Below are positions 8,000 through 16,011 of a stretch of DNA of 64,000 nt, piece by piece. Positions within the stretch are counted from its first letter, which is position 1. Each line of letters begins with the position of its first letter. A program made the translations under genes and the position numbers. Below the pieces are notes generated by a model. The model saw nothing but the letters and a program-made list of their open reading frames with translations. It was not told where the DNA came from and did no database searches. This DNA comes from Nocardioides lacusdianchii (GTDB lineage Bacteria > Actinomycetota > Actinomycetes > Propionibacteriales > Nocardioidaceae): the NCBI RefSeq assembly GCF_020102855.1, contig NZ_JADHZD010000002.1, forward strand, positions 124,001 to 188,000, in the 5' to 3' direction.

Positions 8000-8880
8000 T
8001 GGTCGCCGCCAAGGAGCTCACCGGCGAGCCCGGTCGCGTCGGCACCCTGCTGCGCGCAGCGCTCCCCGTCGTTCCAGGCGCCAACCTGCTGCCCGGCGTG
8101 CGCAAGGCACCCGCCGCCGACTTCACGGGGCTGGCCTACCGGCGCGAGGGCGTCGTGGCCGAGCGCGCCCGCGTCGACGCGTACGCCGCCGTGTGCGGCT
8201 TCCCGCGCAAGGACGTCGTGCCGCTGACGTTCCCGCACATGCTCGCGTTCCCGCTGCACATGGCGATCATGAGCGACGCAGCCTTCCCCTACCCCGCCAT
8301 CGGCATGGTGCACGTCGAGAACGCGATCACCGCCCATCGCGCCATCGGCGTCGGCGAGGCGCTCGACGTGACCACCGAGGTGGGCACTGCACGCCCGCAC
8401 GCCAAGGGCGTGCTGCTCGACTTCGTCACCACCGCCTCGACCGACGGGGGCACGGTGTGGGAGTCGACGTCGACCTACCTGCGCCGCGGACGGTCGGTCG
8501 ACGGCGACGCGGCCCCCGGCCTCGTCGTCACTGATCCGCCCACCGGTGGCATCGAGTGGCGTCTGCCGGGCGACTTGGGCCGCACCTATGCAGCGGTCTC
8601 GGGCGACGCGAACCCCATCCACCTCTACCCCCTGACCGCGAAGGCGCTGGGCTTCCCGCGGCAGATCGCCCACGGCATGTGGACCCTGGCGCGGAGCGTG
8701 GCGGCCATCGAGAACCGTCTCCCCGACGCGGTCACGGTCGAGGTGGCCTTCAAGAAGCCGGTCTTCCTGCCGGGCACCGTCAGGTTCGCGGCCCGGCAGG
8801 ACGAGCCCGGGTGGACCTTCGGGCTGACCAGCCCGAAGGACGGCTCACCGCACCTGGTGGGGCGTACGACGACGCCCTGA
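7999..8880 (+). CDS. htdX: MaoC-like (R)-3-hydroxyacyl dehydratase (HtdX-type)
   Basis: 293 residues forming two hotdog folds; only the C-terminal one carries the hydratase motif, YAAVSGDANPIHLYPLTAKA, with Asp203 and His208 as the likely catalytic pair. The N-terminal half is the degenerate partner usual in this family. It acts on acyl chains after FabG4 in reduction/dehydration cycles. The start codon overlaps the fabG4 stop by one base. Its stop lies two bases from that of the convergent tesB. The symbol follows M. tuberculosis Rv0241c by synteny. Confidence 0.87.
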   Translation: MVAAKELTGEPGRVGTLLRAALPVVPGANLLPGVRKAPAADFTGLAYRREGVVAERARVDAYAAVCGFPRKDVVPLTFPHMLAFPLHMAIMSDAAFPYPAIGMVHVENAITAHRAIGVGEALDVTTEVGTARPHAKGVLLDFVTTASTDGGTVWESTSTYLRRGRSVDGDAAPGLVVTDPPTGGIEWRLPGDLGRTYAAVSGDANPIHLYPLTAKALGFPRQIAHGMWTLARSVAAIENRLPDAVTVEVAFKKPVFLPGTVRFAARQDEPGWTFGLTSPKDGSPHLVGRTTTP

Positions 8881-8882
8881 GC

Positions 8883-9746
8883 TCAGCGGCCGTCGCGCAG
8901 GCGGATGAGGCCCTCCTGGGCCACCGTCGCCACGAGCTCGCCGGACTGCGAGAAGACCCGGGCGAGCGCCAGGCCGCGGGCGCCACCGGCGAACGGGGAG
9001 AACTGGTCGTAGAGCCACCACTCGTCGGCCCGGAACGGCTTGTGGAACCAGATCGTGTGGTCGAGCGAGGCCGGCTGGAGCCGGGGCGAGGCGATGTGGA
9101 TGCCGTGCGGCACCAGCGCCGCTCCGAGCAGCGTCAGGTCGCTGGCGTAGGTGAACGCCGCCGTCTGGGTGGTCGGGTCGTCGGAGAGCGCTCCGTCGAC
9201 CTTGATCCACAGGCGCGCCCGCGCCGGGGCCTCGGGATCGTCGGCGATCCCGTGGCCGGTGATGCCGACATGGCGAATGTCGAGGGCGGACCACTCGCGC
9301 TCCCAGTGTGCCGCCGCCTCGTCGCCGCGCTGGCGTGCCAGCTCGACCAGGGGCATCCCCTCGTCCGGACCGACGACCTCGGGCATCCGGTCCTGGTGCT
9401 CGAGACCGGGCTCGGGGATCTGGAAGTTGGCCGTCATGTAGTAGATCGGGCGGCCGTGCTGGCGCGCGGAGACCCGGCGCGTGGCGAAGGACCGCCCGTC
9501 ACGGATCCGCTCGACGTCGTAGACGATCGGCACGGTCGTGTCGCCGGGACGCAGGAAGTAGGAATGGAGCGAGTGCAGCACGAACTCGCCCTCCACGCTG
9601 CGCGTCGCAGCGACCACGGCCTGGGCCGCGACCTGTCCGCCGAAGACCCGCTGACGCTCGGTGCGCGCCTGGGCGCCCCGGAAGAGGTCGACCTCGAGCG
9701 TCTCGAGCTCCAGGAGCTTGACGAGCTCCTCGGCACTGCCGGCCAT
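8883..9746 (-). CDS. tesB: Acyl-CoA thioesterase II
   Basis: 287 residues forming a double hotdog. Family marks are FGGQVAAQAVVAATRSV, LHSLHSYFLRPGD, the mid-protein acyl-CoA-binding part and a C-terminal half with LDHTIWFHKPFRADEWWLYDQFSP. TesB hydrolyses medium- and long-chain acyl-CoA to free acid and CoA. The start ATG at 9746 overlaps the stop of the upstream PAC2 gene by one base, so a longer upstream open frame is not used. It converges on htdX, placing it in a lipid-handling neighbourhood. Confidence 0.92.
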   Translation of the reverse strand: MAGSAEELVKLLELETLEVDLFRGAQARTERQRVFGGQVAAQAVVAATRSVEGEFVLHSLHSYFLRPGDTTVPIVYDVERIRDGRSFATRRVSARQHGRPIYYMTANFQIPEPGLEHQDRMPEVVGPDEGMPLVELARQRGDEAAAHWEREWSALDIRHVGITGHGIADDPEAPARARLWIKVDGALSDDPTTQTAAFTYASDLTLLGAALVPHGIHIASPRLQPASLDHTIWFHKPFRADEWWLYDQFSPFAGGARGLALARVFSQSGELVATVAQEGLIRLRDGR

Positions 9747-10690
9747 CAGCGGTCCTCCCATCCGGTGGCAGGTCCGTCGCCGTCGTCCTTGGGACGGTCG
9801 TCGAGCTCGGCGAGGAACGCCTCGAAGTCGCGCCCGATCTCCTCGCCCGTCGGCAGCGGCTCGTCGCCGGCCAGCAGGGACGTGCCTGCGGCCTCGGCCT
9901 CGCGGAAGGAGTCGTACTGCTGCTCCAGGCCGCGTACGACGTCGCCGACCTCGTCGTGGGTGGAGAGGTAGCGGTCGACCTCGGTCTCGGTGATCTCCGC
10001 GGCCTCGCGCAGATCGCTGAGGTCGACGGTCAGCCGGCCACCGATCTCGACGTGCTCCAGCAGCACCAGCGCGGCCTGGGGGTACTCCATCTGCGCGAGG
10101 TAGTGGGGGATGTGCGCGACGAAGCCGAGCGCGTCGAGGCCCCACTCCCCCAGCCGGATCTCCAGCAGCGCCTGGACGCTCGCCGGGACGCGGAGCTCGC
10201 CCTGCCACGGGCTCTCGCCGGGCACCAGGTCGGGACGGTTGGCGTGTGGGGTGATCGCGATCGGACGCGTGTGCGGCACCGCCATCGGCACCGCTCCCAG
10301 GGTGACCACGCGGGAAACGCCGAAGTGCTCGATCACCTCGCGCACGGCGCGGGCGAAGGCCTCCCAGCGGGTGTCGGGCTCAGGACCGGTGAGCAGCAGG
10401 AAGGGCGTACCGCCGGTGTCGCGCAGCGCGCGCACCACCAGGCGCGGCGCCTCGTAGTCGGTGTAGTGGTCGCGCACGAACGACACGGGCGGGCGGCGGG
10501 CGCGGTAGTCGTGGAGCGAGTCGACGTCGAAGGTCGCCACGACCTTGCCGTCGGAGAGTCCCGTGAGGTGCCGTGCGGCGAGCTCGGCCGACTTCCCGGC
10601 GTCGAGGAACCCGGTGAGGACGCAGACCATGGTCAGGTCCTCACCCGACACCTCGGCGTCGTCGACGATGTGCACGAGTCGTTCGACCAT
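9746..10690 (-). CDS. PAC2 family protein
   Basis: 314 residues of the PAC2 (proteasome assembly chaperone 2-like) family common in actinobacteria. It has the GFLDAG start, a mid-region ALRDTGGTPFLLLTGPEPD, and LGAVPMAVPHTRP. The C-terminal 80 residues are charged and helix-forming (ETEVDRYLSTHDEVGDVVRGLEQQYDSF). The function in bacteria is not settled. It is not secreted and has no membrane segment. TAGGCT exactly six bases before the ATG suggests a leaderless transcript. It is co-transcribed with tesB. Confidence 0.85.
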   Translation of the reverse strand: MVERLVHIVDDAEVSGEDLTMVCVLTGFLDAGKSAELAARHLTGLSDGKVVATFDVDSLHDYRARRPPVSFVRDHYTDYEAPRLVVRALRDTGGTPFLLLTGPEPDTRWEAFARAVREVIEHFGVSRVVTLGAVPMAVPHTRPIAITPHANRPDLVPGESPWQGELRVPASVQALLEIRLGEWGLDALGFVAHIPHYLAQMEYPQAALVLLEHVEIGGRLTVDLSDLREAAEITETEVDRYLSTHDEVGDVVRGLEQQYDSFREAEAAGTSLLAGDEPLPTGEEIGRDFEAFLAELDDRPKDDGDGPATGWEDR

Positions 10691-10696
10691 GGGGTG

Positions 10697-10702
10697 AGCC
10701 TA
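10697..10702 (-). promoter_or_regulatory. -10 hexamer of the PAC2-tesB unit (leaderless layout)
   Basis: TAGGCT on the minus strand, six bases before the ATG at 10690, with no Shine-Dalgarno sequence between. Confidence 0.5.
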
Positions 10703-10753
10703 GTGACACCGGGCCAGTGACCCGACACACACCCGCCCCTGTGGGCAGGCGTT

Positions 10754-10769
10754 GTTACTCAGGGGTAAC
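10754..10769. promoter_or_regulatory. Candidate operator upstream of fadA-fadB
   Basis: GTTACTCAGGGGTAAC is a dyad with perfect GTTAC/GTAAC arms and a six-base centre, 38 bases before the fadA start. It is unusually AT-rich for this genome. A fatty-acid-responsive repressor is plausible given the genes it faces, but no regulator is encoded nearby. Confidence 0.45.
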
Positions 10770-10807
10770 CTGACCACGCCCTGTCCCCCTCCACCTGGGA
10801 GTAGCCA

Positions 10808-12019
10808 GTGTCCCGTCCACAGCGTGAGGTCGTCTTCGTCGACGGCGTACGCACCCCGTTCGGCAAGGCCAAGGGCCAGTACGCCGAGACGCGGGCCGAC
10901 GACCTCGTCATCAAGTGCATCCGTGAGCTGATGCGCCGCAACCCCTCCCTCCCGCCCGAGCGGGTCGACGAGGTCGCGGTCGCCGCCACCACCCAGATCG
11001 GCGACCAGGGCCTGACCATCGGCCGCACCGCCGCCCTCCTCGCCGGACTGCCCCAGAGCGTCCCCGGCTACTCCATCGACCGCATGTGCGCCGGTGCGAT
11101 GACCGCGGTGACCAACACCGCGTCCGGCATCGCCTTCGGTGCCTACGACGTCGCCATCGCCGGCGGCGTGGAGCACATGGGCCGCCACCCCATGGGTGAG
11201 GGCGTCGACCCCAACCCGCGCATCCTGTCCGAGCGGATCGTCAACCCCGACGCGCTCGTGATGGGCAAGACCGCGGAGAACCTCCACGACCGCTACCCCA
11301 CGATCACCAAGCAGCGCGTGGACGAGTACGCCGTGCGCAGCCAGCAGAAGACCCAGGCGGCCTACGACGCCGGCAAGATCCAGCCCGACCTCGTGCCCGT
11401 CGCGACCCGCTCGGCCGAGGCCGGCTGGGGCCTGGCGACCACCGACGAGCCGATGCGCCCGGGGACGACGATGGAGTCCCTCGCCGGGCTCAAGACGCCG
11501 TTCCGCTCGCACGGCAACGTCACCGCGGGCAACGCGGCCGGCATCAACGACGGCGCCACCGCCGCGCTGCTCGCCGACGAGGAGACCGCGCGCGAGCTCG
11601 GCCTGCCGGTCAAGATGCGCCTGGTGACCTACTCCTTCGTGGGCGTGGAGCCCGAAGTGATGGGTGCCGGCCCGATCCCCGCCACGGAGAAGGCGCTCAG
11701 GCTCGCCGGTCTCACCATCGACGACATCGAGGCCTTCGAGGTCAACGAGGCCTTCGCCGTGCAGGTGCTGGCCTTCCTCGAGCACTTCGGCATCGCCGAC
11801 GACGACTCCCGGGTGAACCCCTACGGCGGTGCGATCGCGATGGGCCACCCGCTGGCCTCGTCCGGCGTACGCCTGATGAACCAGCTCGCACGCCAGTTCG
11901 AGGAGCGCCCCGAGGTCCGCTACGGCCTCACCACCATGTGCATCGGCATCGGCATGGGCGGCACCGTGATCTGGGAGAACCCCCACTGGAACGGCTCGAC
12001 CGAGGGAGACAGCAAGTGA
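10808..12019 (+). CDS. fadA: Acetyl-CoA acyltransferase, thiolase subunit of the beta-oxidation complex
   Basis: 403 residues. Thiolase marks are DRMCAGAM (nucleophilic cysteine near residue 95), MGHPLASSG (histidine) and TTMCIGIGMGG (second cysteine). It performs the last step of beta-oxidation, releasing acetyl-CoA. The GTG start at 10808 has GGGAG about five bases upstream. The stop overlaps the fadB start by four bases (GTGA), the same order as M. tuberculosis Rv0859-Rv0860, which form a trifunctional complex. Confidence 0.93.
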   Translation: MSRPQREVVFVDGVRTPFGKAKGQYAETRADDLVIKCIRELMRRNPSLPPERVDEVAVAATTQIGDQGLTIGRTAALLAGLPQSVPGYSIDRMCAGAMTAVTNTASGIAFGAYDVAIAGGVEHMGRHPMGEGVDPNPRILSERIVNPDALVMGKTAENLHDRYPTITKQRVDEYAVRSQQKTQAAYDAGKIQPDLVPVATRSAEAGWGLATTDEPMRPGTTMESLAGLKTPFRSHGNVTAGNAAGINDGATAALLADEETARELGLPVKMRLVTYSFVGVEPEVMGAGPIPATEKALRLAGLTIDDIEAFEVNEAFAVQVLAFLEHFGIADDDSRVNPYGGAIAMGHPLASSGVRLMNQLARQFEERPEVRYGLTTMCIGIGMGGTVIWENPHWNGSTEGDSK

Positions 12020-14103
12020 GCACCACCCCCGACTCCAGCATCTTCGAGCGCGCGCAGGCGATCGTGTCCGACGCCGAGCGCGTGACGCAGGCGCACCTGC
12101 GCACGGTCTCCCTGCCCGGCGCGACGATCGGCCTGATCACCCTCGACAACGGCGAGGACCACACCAAGCCCAACACGTTCGGCCCGGCCTCGCTGCTGGC
12201 GCTCAACGAGGCGATCGACGCGGCCCTGGCCGACGACGCCATCGACGCGATCGCAGTGACCGGCAAGCCGTTCATCCTCGCGGCGGGCGCGGACCTCACC
12301 TCGATCCAGGGCGGCGGCCCCGGCGCCGTACGCACCGTGGCCGAGCTCGGGCACGCGGTCTTCCGCAAGCTCGGCGAGGGCGGCAAGCCGTCGTTCGGCC
12401 TGATCAACGGTCTCGCCCTCGGCGGCGGCCTCGAGGTCGCGCTGCACTGCACCTACCGCACCGTCATGGACTCCGCCCCCGCGCTGGGCCTGCCCGAGGT
12501 CATGCTCGGCCTGGTGCCCGGCTGGGGCGGCGCGTGGCTCGTGCCGAACCTCGTCGGCGCCGACAAGGCCGTCACGCTGATCCTCGAGAACCCGCTCAAC
12601 CAGGGCAAGACGCTCGGCGGGCAGGCGGCGTACGACCTCGGCCTGGCCGACGCGGTCTTCGGTGGGGCCGACTTCCTCGAGCAGTCGCTGCTCTGGGCGG
12701 CATCCGTCCTGCGCGGCGAGACCGTCGTCGAGCGCCCCGAGGTCGACCGCGGGGACGCCTGGGACGCTGCGATCAAGCGCGCCGAGGGCATCGTCGCCGC
12801 CAAGACCGGTGGTGCGTCCCCGGCCGCCGCGAAGGCGGTCGAGCTGATCGCCGCCGCGCGTGACTCCGACCGCGATGCCGGCTTCGCCGCCGAGGACGAC
12901 GCCCTCGAGGCTATGTCGCAGACGGCCGAGCTGCTGGCCTCGCTCTACTCGTTCGACCTGGTGCAGAAGCGTGCGAAGCGTCCTGCCGGTGCCCCCGACA
13001 AGTCGCTGGCCCGCCCGGTGACCAAGGTCGGCATCGTGGGCGCGGGACTGATGGCCAGCCAGCTCGCGCTGCTGTTCGTACGCCGCCTCGAGGTGCCGGT
13101 CGTGCTGACCGACCTCGACCAGGAGCGTGCCGACAAGGGCGTGGCCTACGTCCACGCCGAGATCGACAAGCTGCTCGCCAAGGGCCGGATCAACCAGGAC
13201 AAGGCCAACCGCCACAAGGCGCTGGTGTCCGGCGAGACCGACAAGCAGGTCGCCTTCGGTGACGCCGACTTCGTCATCGAGGCCGTCTTCGAGGAGATGT
13301 CGGTCAAGAAGACCGTCTTCGCCGACGTCGAGAAGGTCGTCAGCGCCGAGTGCGTGCTGGCCACCAACACCTCGTCGCTGTCGATCACCGAGATGGCCGC
13401 CGACCTCGAGCACCCCGAGCGGGTCGTCGGCTTCCACTTCTTCAACCCGGTCGCGGTGATGCCGCTGCTGGAGATCGTCAAGGGCGACGCCACCGACGAC
13501 GCGACGCTCGCCACGGCCTTCGCCACCGGCAAGGCGCTGAAGAAGACCTCGATCCTGGTCAAGGACAGCCCGTCCTTCATCGTGAACCGCCTCCTGGGAC
13601 GCTTCATGAGCGAGGTCGGCCGCATCGTCGACGAGGGCACGCCGGTCTCCGTGGCCGACAACGCCTTCGCCGGCATTGCACCGATGCCGCCGTTCGTGCT
13701 GCTGTCGCTGGTCGGCCCGGCCATCGCGCTGCACAACAACGAGACGCTGAAGGGCGCGTTCCCCGACCGCTTCTACGTCTCCCCCGCCCTCCAGCGGATC
13801 GTCGAGGCGCGCAAGCCGGCCTACTACGGCCCCGACGGCAACCTCGACCCCGAGGTCGAGGCCATGCTCGAGAAGCCGTCCTCGCCGGTGGTCCTCACCG
13901 CCGAGGAGGTCCGCGAGAAGACGCTGGCCGGCCTCGCCGAGGAGGCCCGCCTGATGCTCGACGAGGGTGTCGTGGCAGCGCCGCAGGACATCGACCTGGC
14001 CATGATCACCGGCGCCGGGTTCTCCTTCTGGAACGGCGGGCTGACCTTCATGCTCGACGTGCGGGGCATCTCGGAGAAGGCGACCGGCAAGCGGTTCCAC
14101 TGA
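12016..14103 (+). CDS. fadB: Enoyl-CoA hydratase / 3-hydroxyacyl-CoA dehydrogenase
   Basis: 695 residues with the two fused activities of the beta-oxidation alpha subunit. The crotonase half has the oxyanion-hole segment FILAAGADLTSI and GLALGGGLEVALHC, followed by the catalytic Glu in LGLPEVML. The dehydrogenase half starts at the NAD motif GIVGAGLMASQLA near residue 337, with TNTSSLSITEMA and the catalytic histidine in GFHFFNPVAVMPLLEIV. The GTG at 12016 overlaps the fadA stop and has GAGGGAGA upstream. It hydrates enoyl-CoA and oxidises the product with NAD before FadA cleaves it. Confidence 0.94.
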   Translation: MSTTPDSSIFERAQAIVSDAERVTQAHLRTVSLPGATIGLITLDNGEDHTKPNTFGPASLLALNEAIDAALADDAIDAIAVTGKPFILAAGADLTSIQGGGPGAVRTVAELGHAVFRKLGEGGKPSFGLINGLALGGGLEVALHCTYRTVMDSAPALGLPEVMLGLVPGWGGAWLVPNLVGADKAVTLILENPLNQGKTLGGQAAYDLGLADAVFGGADFLEQSLLWAASVLRGETVVERPEVDRGDAWDAAIKRAEGIVAAKTGGASPAAAKAVELIAAARDSDRDAGFAAEDDALEAMSQTAELLASLYSFDLVQKRAKRPAGAPDKSLARPVTKVGIVGAGLMASQLALLFVRRLEVPVVLTDLDQERADKGVAYVHAEIDKLLAKGRINQDKANRHKALVSGETDKQVAFGDADFVIEAVFEEMSVKKTVFADVEKVVSAECVLATNTSSLSITEMAADLEHPERVVGFHFFNPVAVMPLLEIVKGDATDDATLATAFATGKALKKTSILVKDSPSFIVNRLLGRFMSEVGRIVDEGTPVSVADNAFAGIAPMPPFVLLSLVGPAIALHNNETLKGAFPDRFYVSPALQRIVEARKPAYYGPDGNLDPEVEAMLEKPSSPVVLTAEEVREKTLAGLAEEARLMLDEGVVAAPQDIDLAMITGAGFSFWNGGLTFMLDVRGISEKATGKRFH

Positions 14104-14120
14104 TCCGTACGACCACCGCT

Positions 14121-14174
14121 GGGCGGTGCGTGAGGAGGGTTTCCGGACTCCGGAATCCTCGTCACGCACCGCCC
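14121..14174. terminator. Strong hairpin terminator after fadB
   Basis: Perfect 13-base arms GGGCGGTGCGTGA (14121-14133) and TCACGCACCGCCC (14162-14174) enclose a second perfect hairpin, TTCCGGA-C-TCCGGAA (14141-14155). No T-run follows, as is usual in high-GC actinobacteria. Confidence 0.8.
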
Positions 14175-14215
14175 TTGGCGTGCCAGGAGCGCGACACGCC
14201 GGTCAGCGGGGGCTC

Positions 14216-14245
14216 AGGAGGATTCGCGCGCCTGACAATCCTCCT
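14216..14245. terminator. Second hairpin after fadB
   Basis: AGGAGGATT (14216-14224) is exactly inverted as AATCCTCCT (14237-14245), with a 12-base loop. It lies between the main fadB terminator and the sigma-factor promoter and may be a back-up terminator, or part of the sigma-gene control region. Confidence 0.5.
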
Positions 14246-14269
14246 CACCCACCGTTCGCTGCACGCGAC

Positions 14270-14295
14270 GAACCAGAACGACCCCCCACGTCGTC
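14270..14295 (+). promoter_or_regulatory. Possible ECF-type promoter of the sigma gene
   Basis: GAACC (14270-14274), 17 bases, then CGTC (14292-14295) matches the GAAC / CGTC spacing of ECF-sigma promoters and lies 38 bases before the sigma start. This would allow self-activation. It is a single short match. Confidence 0.35.
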
Positions 14296-14333
14296 GGTAG
14301 GGGTGACCCACTCCCACCCACGAGGAGCACCCG

Positions 14334-14867
14334 ATGACCCGACGCGACCCGGCGGCCTTCGCCGAGTTCGTGGCTGCGCGGTCCGCGGCGCTGCACCGCA
14401 CGGCGTACCTGATGGTCGGCGAACGCCAGCTGGCCCAGGACCTGTTGCAGGAGGCGCTGACCAAGACGTACGTCGCCTGGCCGCGGCTGCGCGACCCCGC
14501 GAAGGCCGAGGCCTACACCCGCAAGGCGATCACGACGACCGCGATCACGTGGTACCGCCGGCGCAGCTGGGGTGAGCGCCCCACCGACGTGGTGCCCGAG
14601 CGGCCCCGCGCCGACCACGTCGACGACCTCACCACCCGCGAGCTCCTCTGGGAGGCGCTGCAGTCCCTGCCGCCGCGGCAGCGGGCCGCGATCGTGCTCC
14701 GCTTCTACGAGGACCTGTCGGAGGCCCGCACCGCCGAGCTCCTCGGCTGCGCCCCCGGCACCGTCAAGAGCCAGGTGCACGCCGGGCTCCGCAAGCTCCG
14801 CGACCACCTGGGCGAGCGCGCCGACGACGCCGGCCTCCCCCTGCACCTTCTGGAGGTGTCCCGATGA
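14334..14867 (+). CDS. SigE-family ECF RNA polymerase sigma factor
   Basis: 177 residues. Region 2 (FAEFVAARSAALHRTAYLMVG, QDLLQEALTKTYVAWPRL) binds core polymerase and the -10. Region 4 (LPPRQRAAIVLRFYEDLSEA, GTVKSQVHAGLRKLRDHL) carries the -35 helix-turn-helix. The TAYLM..D..LLQEAL..TY..W pattern is that of the actinobacterial 'SigE family' group rather than mycobacterial SigE itself. ACGAGGAGCACCC precedes the ATG. It overlaps its downstream partner by four bases, so the two are probably a sigma/regulator pair. Signal unknown. Confidence 0.9.
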   Translation: MTRRDPAAFAEFVAARSAALHRTAYLMVGERQLAQDLLQEALTKTYVAWPRLRDPAKAEAYTRKAITTTAITWYRRRSWGERPTDVVPERPRADHVDDLTTRELLWEALQSLPPRQRAAIVLRFYEDLSEARTAELLGCAPGTVKSQVHAGLRKLRDHLGERADDAGLPLHLLEVSR

Positions 14868-15931
14868 CCGGGCTCCTGACCGACCTCATGCACGACCGCG
14901 CCGACCACCTCGACGCCCCCGACCTCGACCTGGCTGGCATCACCCGCGACGGCGACCGGCGCGTACGCCGTCGGCGTACGACTCTGGTGGGCGGCATCGC
15001 GGCAGCGGTCGCGATCGGCGTGGTCGCCATTCCGTCGCTGGCCGGTGACGGCGGTGGCGGTCGCGAGGCACGCGACCTCGTCGCCGACGGCACCGCGGCA
15101 GCTCCGGTGCCCCTGTCCTGGACCACCGGCAGCACGCTCCGGCGCTCCGGCGCCCCTGACGTCGACCTGGGCGTGGACGTACGGGCGTGGGTGTGGGTCG
15201 GCGAGGCCGTCGCCCTCACCGACGACGGGCGCCGCGTCCTGCTCTGGGACGACGGCTCGCTCGAGGAGGTGGGAACGGTGGCGACGCCCGACCCCGACGA
15301 CGCCGAGCTCGTCGCCGACGGCGCACGCGTGGCGTGGGTCGACCCGGACCGACGGCTGGTGCTCCTCGACACGGCCTCCGGCGAGACGAGCACGCAGGAC
15401 GTCTCCAGCGCCGGGGACGTACGCGTCACCGCACTGGACGGTGACACGGTGTACGCCGTCGGCGGCGACGGCGACGGCGTGCTGGCGTGGGACACCCGCA
15501 CCGGGGAGGTCGAGGTCCTCGACCCGTCCGGGAAGGCGGTCGTCATCGACGCCGAGGACGGGACGCTGCTGCGGGCCCTGCCGGGTCGCCGGGCACGGGT
15601 CGAGGGCCCCGGTCGCGACCTGACGCTGACCACGGACAGCTTCGCCAACCTCTCGCCCGACGGGGCCCACGTGGTCGCGGAGAGCAACGACGAGGGAATC
15701 CTCCTCGACACCTCGACCGGCGACCGGGTGCCGCTGGCGACCGGCTACGACTGGGCGCTGCCCTTCCAGTGGCTGGATGCCGACGCGGTGGCGGTCCTGG
15801 CGTTCTCGTTCGGGGAGGACACCGAGGAGCCGTTCCTGGTCAGGTGCGTGGTGTCCACGGGCGCGTGCGACGAGGGCGAGCCGCTCGAGCCCGGCTTCCA
15901 GCTGCCGGCGGGACTCCACTTCGCGCAGTGA
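14864..15931 (+). CDS. Membrane-anchored partner of the sigma factor, propeller-like
   Basis: 355 residues. A short cytoplasmic part (1-40, ending in RRVRRRRTT) is followed by one membrane helix (about 42-63, LVGGIAAAVAIGVVAIPSLA). The long extracytoplasmic part has repeating short-strand units (VWVGEAVALTDDGRRVLLWDD, RVTALDGDTVYAVGGDGDGVLAWDT) that suggest a beta-propeller. The N-terminal part could act as an anti-sigma region, but I see no zinc-binding HxxxCxxC motif. Translationally coupled to the sigma gene. A regulator role is inferred from position only. Confidence 0.7.
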   Translation: MTGLLTDLMHDRADHLDAPDLDLAGITRDGDRRVRRRRTTLVGGIAAAVAIGVVAIPSLAGDGGGGREARDLVADGTAAAPVPLSWTTGSTLRRSGAPDVDLGVDVRAWVWVGEAVALTDDGRRVLLWDDGSLEEVGTVATPDPDDAELVADGARVAWVDPDRRLVLLDTASGETSTQDVSSAGDVRVTALDGDTVYAVGGDGDGVLAWDTRTGEVEVLDPSGKAVVIDAEDGTLLRALPGRRARVEGPGRDLTLTTDSFANLSPDGAHVVAESNDEGILLDTSTGDRVPLATGYDWALPFQWLDADAVAVLAFSFGEDTEEPFLVRCVVSTGACDEGEPLEPGFQLPAGLHFAQ

Positions 15932-16011
15932 GCGAGGCGGGCGGCGACGCCGGCTCCGGCAGGTCTCTGACATGCTGGCCCCTCCGACGTCGTCGTCTGC
16001 CGGGAGGCACC

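Noticed and set aside
10700..11986. A 428-codon open frame opposite fadA
   Set aside because: Valine, glycine and histidine-rich shadow with no motif; fadA explains the region fully.
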